11,877 bases of DNA. Source: JAFKKS01 sp039808325 (GTDB taxonomy: Bacteria; Pseudomonadota; Alphaproteobacteria; Rhizobiales; Xanthobacteraceae). The translations under genes were made by a program, and so were the position numbers. Within the stretch, counting starts at the first letter, position 1. The number at the start of each line of letters is the position of its first letter. Location of the stretch: the NCBI GenBank assembly GCA_039808325.1, contig JBDHSU010000120.1, positions 1-11,877 of the forward strand, given 5' to 3'. Shown in pieces: positions 6,646-11,877 of the stretch. A model generated the notes under the pieces. That model made no database searches. It had not been told where the DNA came from and was given only the letters and a program-made list of their open reading frames with translations.

Positions 6646-7176
6646 CTACTTCTCAAGCCAGTCTGCGCACTTCGCGAGCGGCGCCGTGTCCGCGCCCCAA
6701 GGCATGATGGGAACGGACGACGTCGAATTCTTCGGCGAGCCCTCGATGATCCGGTCCGAATAGACCATGTAGACGAGGACGTTCCGCTTCACATCGCAGC
6801 CGCGCACGATCTGCATCTTCTTGAAGAACAGCGAGCGGCGCTGGCGAAACACGTCGTCGCCCTGCTCGAACTTCGCCTTGAAGCGGATCGGGCCGGTCTG
6901 CCGGCACGCCAGCGAGATGTCGGAGGTCTCCTCCGCAACGCCGATCCAACCCTTGAAGCCACCCTTCTCCGCTGCCGTGAAATGACAGGCAACGCCCTCC
7001 ACGATGGGGTCGTCGATCCCGTAGGTGGCCAGCTTGTCGTTCGGGCTCAGCCACTTGAACACCGTGGACTTCTTGAAGATCAAGTCCGGCTCCTCGGCCG
7101 CGCGCGCCGGCGCGAACATGACGCCGCACGAGACGAGCACGACGGATAAAGCGGCAAAAAACGCTCGACAGCGCAT
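6646..7176 (-). CDS. creA: CreA family protein, periplasmic
   Basis: A 176-residue member of the CreA family (PF05981), named for the first gene of the E. coli creABCD locus; its biochemical role is not established. The N-terminal signal peptide ends in ARA (residue 26). LVSC at 14-17 also satisfies a lipobox, so a lipoprotein is possible. Family features are clear: EEPDLIFKKSTVFKW at the mature N-terminus, DKLATYGIDDPIVEGVACHFT, GWIGVAEETSDISLACRQTGPI, and SLFFKKMQIVRGCD toward the C-terminus. Four mature cysteines (64, 91, 127, 170) may pair. The ATG at 7176 is fixed by the strong Shine-Dalgarno GGGAGG five bases upstream; the much longer open frame extending to 7932 is only high-GC read-through. 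No creB/creC-like two-component genes are nearby. It converges on the small secreted protein gene. Confidence 0.93.
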   Translation of the reverse strand: MRCRAFFAALSVVLVSCGVMFAPARAAEEPDLIFKKSTVFKWLSPNDKLATYGIDDPIVEGVACHFTAAEKGGFKGWIGVAEETSDISLACRQTGPIRFKAKFEQGDDVFRQRRSLFFKKMQIVRGCDVKRNVLVYMVYSDRIIEGSPKNSTSSVPIMPWGADTAPLAKCADWLEK

Positions 7177-7181
7177 GCGGA

Positions 7182-7187
7182 CCTCCC
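7182..7187 (-). promoter_or_regulatory. Strong Shine-Dalgarno of creA
   Basis: GGGAGG on the minus strand, five bases before the ATG at 7176. It decides the start against upstream in-frame alternatives in a frame that is open far beyond the gene. Confidence 0.7.
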
Positions 7188-7246
7188 TGTCACGCGAGCC
7201 TATATGGGGACGGCCATTCGCGCATGCGAGAGAGCCCGCGCAACGC

Positions 7247-7475
7247 TCATGCCGTTCCGGCAGGGCGAGCCGCGCGCGCGAGGCCGACCACATCGCGCAG
7301 CACGCCAAGATCGCCGATATGGTTTGCCCGAATGAGGACAAGGCGGGCATTGAGGTCGGCGCTTTCCGCCTCCGAGAGGTCCCGGCGCCACGGCCGAGGC
7401 GTCCGCCGCCCGCGAAAGATCCCGGGACACGACCAGGCGGCCGTCGCGGCCGTCCTTTAGCGACGCAAGTTTCAT
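7247..7475 (-). pseudogene. Relic of a fumarylacetoacetate hydrolase family gene, frame-shifted and truncated
   Basis: From the ATG at 7475 the minus strand reads MKLASLKDGRDGRLVVSRDL and on through SRAADASAVAP (about 31 codons, to about 7383). This is the characteristic start of alphaproteobacterial FAH-family proteins (usually MKLASLK.GRDGRLVVVSRDL). The rest of the roughly 330-residue enzyme is absent. In the same frame the following residues turn into G/R/P-rich nonsense. One frame over, from about 7387 to the TGA at 7247-7249, the sequence again looks coding (DLSEAESADLNARLVLIRAN, then HIGDLGVLRDVVGLARA), but I do not recognise it as part of FAH. RDLS occurs in both parts, 40 bp apart, hinting at a small out-of-frame duplication. 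It fills most of the gap between creA and the divergent TRAP gene. Assignment rests on remembered family sequence, so moderate confidence. Confidence 0.4.
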
Positions 7476-7503
7476 GGCGCGCCCCGCAAAAATACGGCAT
7501 GTT

Positions 7504-7531
7504 GGCCCGGCATGACGGGCCCCGCCGGGCC
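7504..7531 (+). promoter_or_regulatory. Alternative hairpins just upstream of the TRAP binding protein gene
   Basis: The arm GGCCCGG (7504-7510) can pair with CCGGGCC (7525-7531). Its first six bases can instead pair with CGGGCC (7516-7521) across a 6-nt loop. The structure ends 29 bp before the ATG at 7561, so it could be an operator or a leader structure. No ligand or regulator can be named. Confidence 0.3.
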
Positions 7532-7560
7532 GGACCGATCTTTCTCATAGGGGTTTTCTC

Positions 7561-8664
7561 ATGACGCTGAAGCGACGGCAATTCATCCAGGCCGCGGCCG
7601 CCTCCCTCGCCACCGGGAGCATCGCCGCGCCGGCCATCGCCCAATCCCAGCCCGAGATCAAATGGCGCATGACCTCGAGCTTTCCGAAGCAGCTCGACAA
7701 CATCTACGGCACCGCACAGACGTTCGCGAAATACGTCGCGGAGGCGACCGACAACAAGTTTCAGATTCAGACCTTTTCCGCCGGCGAGATCGTGCCCGGC
7801 CTGCAGGCGCTCGACGCGGTCACTTCGGGATCGGTGGAAGCCTGCCAGACGCCGCTCAATTTCTATCTCGGCAAGGACCCGACCTTGAGCTTCGCCACGG
7901 CGCTGCCGTTCGGCCCGAACGCGCGGCTGCAATATTCATGGTGGCACTTCGGCGGCGGCGCCGAGATCATCAACGGCGTCCTCGCCAACTTCAAGGCCAT
8001 CGCTTTCGCGAGCGGCAACTCCGGCACCCAGATGGGCGGCTTCTTCCGCAAGGAGATCAAGGAGGTCGACGACCTCAAGGGCCTCAAATTCCGTATCGCC
8101 GGGCTCGGCGGCCAGGTATTGGCGCGGCTTGGCGTCGTGCCGCAGATCATCGCCGGCGGCGACGTCTATCCCGCGCTGGAGAAAGGCACGATCGACGCCG
8201 CCGAGTTCGTCAGCCCGTACGACGACGAGAAGCTCGGCCTGCACAAGGTCGCCAAGTACTACTATTACCCCGGTTGGTGGGAAGGCGGCGCCATGCTGCA
8301 CTTCGCCGTCGGCCTCGAGCACTGGAACAAACTGCCGAAGAACTATCAGCACATCTGGCTGCAGGCGTGCGACGCCTCGAACAACTGGATGCTCGGCCGC
8401 TACGATGTGCTCAACGGCGCGGCGCTTAAGCGCATGATCAGCCAGGGGGCGGAGCTTCGGGGTTTCTCGCAGCCCGTCATGGAAGCCTGCTTCGATGCGG
8501 CGCAGAAACTTTACGGCGAACTCGCAGCGTCCAACGCGAACTTCAAGAAGGCGCTGGACTCCATGGTGCCGTTCCGCACCGAGCATTATCAATGGTGGCA
8601 GGTCGGCGAGTATTCCTACGACACCTTCATGATCCGCATGCGCGGGAAGGTTACGACCGGTTAG
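7561..8664 (+). CDS. TRAP transporter substrate-binding protein, TakP-like (2-oxo acid/lactate group)
   Basis: Periplasmic solute-binding protein of the DctP family, 367 residues. A twin-arginine signal (KRRQFIQ at 4-10, hydrophobic stretch, cleavage near AIAQ at 25-28) indicates export by Tat. The mature protein follows the 2-oxo acid/lactate-binding subgroup typified by Rhodobacter TakP: IKWRMTSSFPKQLDNIYG (33-50), AGEIVPGLQALDAV, GTQMGGFFRKEI, DDLKGLKFRIAGLGG with the ligand-anchoring arginine R178, AGGDVYPALEKGTIDAAEFVSPYDDEKLGLHKVAKYYYYPGWWEGG (198-243) and a C-terminal helix set. Q157 and E215 appear to match metal/ligand positions in TakP (from memory). AGGGG seven bases upstream supports the ATG. 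No DctQ or DctM membrane genes adjoin it, so it must use a distant pair. Substrate is inferred from the subgroup. Confidence 0.93.
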   Translation: MTLKRRQFIQAAAASLATGSIAAPAIAQSQPEIKWRMTSSFPKQLDNIYGTAQTFAKYVAEATDNKFQIQTFSAGEIVPGLQALDAVTSGSVEACQTPLNFYLGKDPTLSFATALPFGPNARLQYSWWHFGGGAEIINGVLANFKAIAFASGNSGTQMGGFFRKEIKEVDDLKGLKFRIAGLGGQVLARLGVVPQIIAGGDVYPALEKGTIDAAEFVSPYDDEKLGLHKVAKYYYYPGWWEGGAMLHFAVGLEHWNKLPKNYQHIWLQACDASNNWMLGRYDVLNGAALKRMISQGAELRGFSQPVMEACFDAAQKLYGELAASNANFKKALDSMVPFRTEHYQWWQVGEYSYDTFMIRMRGKVTTG

Positions 8665-8677
8665 CGGTCTCTCTCGG

Positions 8678-8744
8678 CCTCATGCCGCGGAGCATCGCGG
8701 AGCGATACGTCTCGAAGCACGGGCCGCTCCTTCCTTCGAGACGC
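8678..8744. repeat. REP-like intergenic palindromic element after the TRAP gene
   Basis: The element opens with CCTCAT (8678-8683), then a hairpin ATCGC-GGA-GCGAT (8694-8706). A perfect 10-bp inverted pair follows, CGTCTCGAAG (8708-8717) and CTTCGAGACG (8734-8743). The order CCTCAT... / GGAGC / hairpin / GTCTCGAAG resembles a dispersed palindrome that I recall as common between genes in Bradyrhizobium-like genomes. It begins 14 bp past the TRAP stop and could also terminate that transcript. A smaller dyad GGATC-T-GATCC follows at 8751-8761. Confidence 0.55.
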
Positions 8745-8820
8745 AACCTAGGATCTGATCCAACAGAGGCCGACAAGCCGGACACGACCAAGAGCTTGGC
8801 CCCGCGGGCCGGACATCGAT

Positions 8821-9714
8821 GTGAATCAGACCCATATCGCCAAGGCCGTGCTGTGGATGTGCGGCACGCTCGTTTCCTTCTCGGTGATGGCGCTCTCGGT
8901 TCGCGCTCTGGCGCGGACGATGAACACATTCGAGATCTTGGCCGCGCGCGGCGCCTTCGGCGTGCTCGTTTTCATCGGCCTCGCGGCGTTGCGGCCGCAA
9001 CTGCGGCGCCAGATCAGGCTGCGCGAGATCCGGCTGCATGCCATGCGCAACGGCGTCAGCTTCGCGTCGCAAGTCGGCTGGGTCCACAGCCTCACCGTCC
9101 TGCCTCTCGCGACCGTCACCGCGCTCGAATTCACCGCGCCCGCATGGGCCGCCGCACTCGCCGTCCTGTTCCTGCGCGAGCGGATTACCCCGGCGCGGGT
9201 CCTTACCGTCGTCATGGGCGTGATCGGCGTCCTGATCATTCTCCGGCCCGGAGCCGTGCCGCTGGAGACGGGAATATTCGTGATGGTCGCGGTCGCCGCC
9301 GGCTTCGCCATCGGCTACATCATCACGAAGAAGCTGACGGGCTCCGAAACCACATTCGCGATCCTCTTCTGGATGAATGTGATGCAATTCCCGCTCTCTC
9401 TGCTTGGGGTCGATCCGACATTTCTCGCGCGAATTGACGGCGCGCAGCTCTTGCCCCTGCTCGGCGTGTCCATTCCCGGCATCACCGCGCATCTGTGCAT
9501 GACCAACGCCTTCCGTGCCGGCGACGCGCAGGTCGTCGTTCCCCTCGATTTCCTGCGCCTGCCGCTGATTGCCGTCCTTGGATGGATATTCTATGCGGAG
9601 CGCGCGGACGTCCTGCTGTTCGTCGGAGCCGCCTTTATCATCACGGGAATCCTCGTGAATCTCCGCTCGGAGGCCCGGAGACCGCAGGTTGACACAACTT
9701 TGCCTTCGCGCTGA
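8821..9714 (+). CDS. EamA/DMT superfamily transporter
   Basis: Inner-membrane drug/metabolite transporter with two EamA repeats (about residues 8-135 and 150-285) and ten predicted membrane helices in 297 residues, the standard length. Typical repeat features are visible: AARGAFGVLVFIGLAALRP after helix 2, PLATVTALEFTAPAWAAALAVLFLRERITPARV closing repeat 1, GVIGVLIILRPG, then in repeat 2 CMTNAFRAGDAQVVVPLDFLRLPLIAVLGWIFYAERADVLLFVGAAFIITG. The last 15 residues are polar and cytoplasmic. Members export amino acids, metabolites or drugs; nothing here fixes the substrate. A GTG start at 8821 is chosen because NQTHIAKAVLWMCG forms the expected lead into helix 1; the ATG at 8857 would cut into that helix. 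No clear ribosome site. It stands alone between a palindromic repeat and a hairpin over its stop. Confidence 0.92.
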   Translation: MNQTHIAKAVLWMCGTLVSFSVMALSVRALARTMNTFEILAARGAFGVLVFIGLAALRPQLRRQIRLREIRLHAMRNGVSFASQVGWVHSLTVLPLATVTALEFTAPAWAAALAVLFLRERITPARVLTVVMGVIGVLIILRPGAVPLETGIFVMVAVAAGFAIGYIITKKLTGSETTFAILFWMNVMQFPLSLLGVDPTFLARIDGAQLLPLLGVSIPGITAHLCMTNAFRAGDAQVVVPLDFLRLPLIAVLGWIFYAERADVLLFVGAAFIITGILVNLRSEARRPQVDTTLPSR

Positions 9715-9721
9715 GGCAAAG
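9698..9721 (+). terminator. Hairpin over the EamA stop codon, likely terminator
   Basis: Stem CTTTGCCT (9698-9705) and AGGCAAAG (9714-9721), perfect over 8 bp with an 8-nt loop. The EamA stop TGA (9712-9714) lies at the loop/stem junction. The 3' flank CTTGTT is only weakly T-rich, so termination is plausible, not certain. Confidence 0.45.
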
Positions 9722-9784
9722 CTTGTTACCGTCCAGAGTGGCGTTTAAGAGCCGGGTGACGCCAGGGCCGAGCAAGGGGACATC

Positions 9785-10927
9785 GTGGATCGTTTGCGGA
9801 TATTGCTGGCAATCGCGGCCGGCCTGACGGTCGCCCTGACCTCTCCGGCCCTTCGTGCCCAAAGTCCCTATCCCTACCCCGGTGCGCCGCCCCAGGATGC
9901 ACGCAGTCCCGCGTGCGCGCGCCTCGAAGCCCAGCTTACCGCGCTCGACCGCAACCCGCAGGATGCCGGCCGCGCCGACCAGATCCGCCGTTATGAGGAG
10001 GCGGAAAATCGTCAGCAGCAGGAGTTGAACCGGCTCTCCGTCCAGAGTCAGCGCCTCGGCTGCGATCGCGGCGGCGGTTTCTTTCTGTTCGGCCGCAGCC
10101 AGCCGCCGCAGTGCGACCAGATCAACCGCCAAATCCAGACGATGCGCACCAATCTCGAGCGCATCACCACCGGTCTCGAGCAATTGCAAGGAAGCGGCAA
10201 CGACCGGGAGCAGCAGCGACACTCCATCCTGATCGCATTGGCGCAGAACGATTGCGGCCCGCAGTACCGCACGGCGGTGTCTCGCCAGCGCGGCCTGTTC
10301 GACACGCTGTTCGGCGGCGGGGCGGACACCACCGAGGAACCGAACGCCGCGGAAGCCAATCCCGTTCCGTCCGGGACATATCGAACCCTCTGTGTCCGCA
10401 CCTGCGACGGCTTCTATTTCCCGATTTCCTACGCGACCGTGCCGAGCCGGTTCCCGGAGGATGAGCGCGCGTGCCAGCGGATGTGCCCCGCCGCGCAGGC
10501 CGTGCTCTACACGCACCGTAACCCCGGCGAGAACATGTCGCAGGCTGTCTCGATCAACGGGCAGCGTTATGCCGACTTACCCACCGCCTTCGCCTATCGG
10601 CAGGCGCTCAACCCGGCATGCAGTTGCAAGGCGGCGGGCGAGACGTGGGCGCACGCGCTGACCAAGAACGGCGACGAGACCTTGCAGCGCGGCGACATCG
10701 TCGTGACCGACGACAAGGCGAAAGCCATGCAGCAACCGCGGGCGGCGCCCGCGCGACAACCGCGCTCGGAGAACCGCAGCCGCAACCGCACCTCGAACGC
10801 GCCTTCGGCCGCGGGCCTGCGGGGCAGCGCCGCCGAGGCCGCCGCGACGCCGCCGGCCGACCCGCCCGTGGCAAATGCGCCCGCCCGCCCACGCGCCATA
10901 GGTCCGCAATTCCTGCCGGCGCGTTGA
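9785..10927 (+). CDS. Secreted DUF2865 protein, cysteine-rich with N-terminal coiled coil
   Basis: A 380-residue exported protein of unknown function (DUF2865, PF11064). Order: signal peptide (MDRLRILLAIAAG..., cleavage after LRA at 25), a Tyr/Pro linker, a Gln/Arg-rich helical and probably coiled-coil region (about 44-165), the DUF2865 core (about 197-310) with TYRTLCVRTCDGFYFPISYA, DERACQRMCPAA, YTHRNPGENMSQAVS, NPACSCKAAG and RGDIVVTDDKAKA, and a low-complexity Ala/Pro/Arg tail (about 318-380). Ten cysteines (44, 93, 110, 157, 203, 207, 230, 234, 279, 281) suggest several periplasmic disulfides. GTG at 9785 is chosen for the signal peptide and for AAGGGGA four bases upstream. A weak promoter (CTTGTT at 9722-9727, TTAAGA at 9745-9750, 17-bp spacer) is possible. 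The stop is 2 bp from the convergent nadE stop. Confidence 0.9.
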   Translation: MDRLRILLAIAAGLTVALTSPALRAQSPYPYPGAPPQDARSPACARLEAQLTALDRNPQDAGRADQIRRYEEAENRQQQELNRLSVQSQRLGCDRGGGFFLFGRSQPPQCDQINRQIQTMRTNLERITTGLEQLQGSGNDREQQRHSILIALAQNDCGPQYRTAVSRQRGLFDTLFGGGADTTEEPNAAEANPVPSGTYRTLCVRTCDGFYFPISYATVPSRFPEDERACQRMCPAAQAVLYTHRNPGENMSQAVSINGQRYADLPTAFAYRQALNPACSCKAAGETWAHALTKNGDETLQRGDIVVTDDKAKAMQQPRAAPARQPRSENRSRNRTSNAPSAAGLRGSAAEAAATPPADPPVANAPARPRAIGPQFLPAR

Positions 10928-10929
10928 GA

Positions 10930-11877
10930 TCAGACGTCGAGAGCCATTGAGTTCGCCGAGACGGGCGCCGATACGGTTTCGTCTTTTTTCTGCGGCCGGC
11001 CATCATCGCGGAAACGGTTGACGATCGGGTAGCGCCGGTCGCGGCCGAAATTGCGCAACGTGACCTTGACGCCCGGCGCCGCCTGCCGCCGCTTGTATTC
11101 GGCAAGGTTGAGCATGCGGTCGACGCGCAGCACCGTGTCGCGGTCGAAGCCCGCGGCGACGATCGTCGCGACCGATTCCTCGCGCTCGACCAGACGTTCG
11201 AGAATGCCGTCGAGCACATCATAGGGCGGCAGCGAGTCCTGGTCCTTCTGATTGTCCCGCAGTTCGGCCGTCGGCGGCTTGACGATGACGTTCTCCGGCA
11301 TCACCGGCCCGTCCGGTCCGAGCGCGTCCTGCGGCTTCCACGCGTTGCGCAACCGCGAGAGGCGGAATACCTCGGACTTGTACAAGTCCTTGATCGGATT
11401 GAATCCGCCGTTCATGTCGCCGTAGAGCGTGGCGTAGCCGGTGGACATTTCCGACTTGTTGCCGGTCGTCACCACCATCAGGCCGAACTTGTTGGAGATC
11501 GCCATCAGGATGGTGCCGCGCGCCCGCGACTGTAGATTTTCCTCGGTGATGCCGCGCTCGGTGCCGGCGAACAGCGGCGCCAGTGCCGCCTCGAAGCCCT
11601 CGACCGGCGCCGCGATCGGCACCGTGTCGTAGGCGACGCCGAGCGCGCGCACGATCGCCGCGGCATCGTCGAGCGATTCCCGCGACGTGTATCGGTACGG
11701 CAGCATCACGCAGCGCACGCGGTCGGCGCCGAGCGCGTCGACGGCGAGCGCCGCGCAGAGCGCCGAGTCGATGCCGCCGGAGAGGCCGAGCACGACACCC
11801 TTGAAGCCGTTCTTCTCGACGTACTCTCTCAGGCCGAGCATGCAGGCGGTGTAGTCGGCCCGATCGCCCTCGACGAG
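10930..11877 (-). CDS. nadE: Glutamine-dependent NAD+ synthetase, synthetase domain; N-terminus beyond right edge
   Basis: Cytosolic enzyme making NAD+ from deamido-NAD+, ATP and glutamine-derived ammonia, the last step of NAD synthesis. The window holds the C-terminal 315 codons; the frame is still open at the edge, so the N-terminal nitrilase-type glutaminase domain (about 240-270 residues in the two-domain form) is outside. Visible: ACMLGLREYVEKNGFKGVVLGLSGGIDSALCAAL with the ATP-pyrophosphatase P-loop SGGIDS, MLPYRYTS, ITEENLQSRARGTILMAISNKFG, VVTTGNKSEMSTGYATLYGDMNGGFNPIKDLYKSEVFRL (deamido-NAD and ATP contacts), NVIVKPPTAELRDNQKDQDSLPPYDVLDGIL, and a basic C-terminal tail (KVTLRNFGRDRRYPIVNRFRDDG). 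The two-domain assignment rests on the open frame and the LVEGDRADYTACML linker, typical of the fused form. Motifs are intact. Confidence 0.96.
   Translation of the reverse strand, partial: LVEGDRADYTACMLGLREYVEKNGFKGVVLGLSGGIDSALCAALAVDALGADRVRCVMLPYRYTSRESLDDAAAIVRALGVAYDTVPIAAPVEGFEAALAPLFAGTERGITEENLQSRARGTILMAISNKFGLMVVTTGNKSEMSTGYATLYGDMNGGFNPIKDLYKSEVFRLSRLRNAWKPQDALGPDGPVMPENVIVKPPTAELRDNQKDQDSLPPYDVLDGILERLVEREESVATIVAAGFDRDTVLRVDRMLNLAEYKRRQAAPGVKVTLRNFGRDRRYPIVNRFRDDGRPQKKDETVSAPVSANSMALDV

Noticed and set aside
6646..7932. 428-codon minus-strand frame containing CreA
   Set aside because: Only the last 176 codons are CreA. The signal peptide and GGGAGG ribosome site fix the start at 7176; the upstream part overlaps the TRAP gene and is not protein-like.
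8592..9437. 281-codon plus-strand frame
   Set aside because: Overlaps the TRAP and EamA genes in another frame; arginine-rich nonsense.
9641..10516. 291-codon minus-strand frame
   Set aside because: Antisense to the DUF2865 gene, which has a signal peptide, a ribosome site and a known domain.
1..11877. CRISPR array, defence island, prophage, insertion sequence or biosynthetic cluster
   Set aside because: No spaced repeats, transposase or integrase motifs, toxin-antitoxin pairs or multi-domain synthases were found; gene content is ordinary chromosomal.

Overview
The window is a high-GC chromosomal segment with strong GC bias at third codon positions. The gene set suggests an alphaproteobacterium of the order Hyphomicrobiales (Rhizobiales): an Atm1-type ABC exporter, a cysS / acetyltransferase / cimA operon, a TakP-like TRAP binding protein, a DUF2865 protein, a perfect TTAA-N7-TTAAC CtrA box, and an intergenic palindrome of a type familiar from this order. 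The genus cannot be fixed from the sequence alone. No phage, transposase, CRISPR array, tRNA or rRNA was seen. The window is mostly housekeeping chromosome with a few unusual intergenic stretches.

Layout. At 1-1319 (minus) lies the 5' part of an Atm1-family ABC exporter that runs off the left edge. Divergent from it, at 1460-2065 (plus), is a LOG-family phosphoribohydrolase. It converges through a GC hairpin on a three-gene minus-strand operon, transcribed right to left: cysS (5592-4210), a GNAT acetyltransferase (4213-3713, overlapping cysS by 4 bp) and cimA (3700-2099, 12 bp gap). The stretch 5593-6327 holds a 22-bp dyad upstream of cysS, a 14-bp palindrome, two GC hairpins, a possible 76-codon gene, a 16-bp tandem duplication over that gene's stop codon, and the CtrA box. 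The box precedes a small four-cysteine secreted protein (6328-6636, plus). A CreA-family periplasmic protein (7176-6646, minus) converges on it.

The stretch 7177-7560 contains the relic of a fumarylacetoacetate-hydrolase-type gene (about 31 codons of its start on the minus strand, then a frame change). Divergent from it is an intact Tat-exported TakP-like TRAP binding protein (7561-8664, plus) with no membrane subunits beside it. A REP-like palindrome (about 8678-8744), an EamA/DMT transporter (8821-9714), a hairpin over its stop codon, and a secreted DUF2865 protein (9785-10927) follow. At the right edge, separated from the DUF2865 gene by 2 bp between stops, is the synthetase part of glutamine-dependent NAD+ synthetase (minus, truncated by the window).

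Functional links. The only clear operon is cysS-GNAT-cimA, which joins cysteinyl-tRNA charging to threonine-independent isoleucine synthesis. The other genes look like independent units. I found no convincing new multi-gene system. The observations most worth checking are the CtrA box in front of the small secreted protein, the broken FAH-like gene, the palindromic repeat, and the 16-bp duplication at a stop codon.
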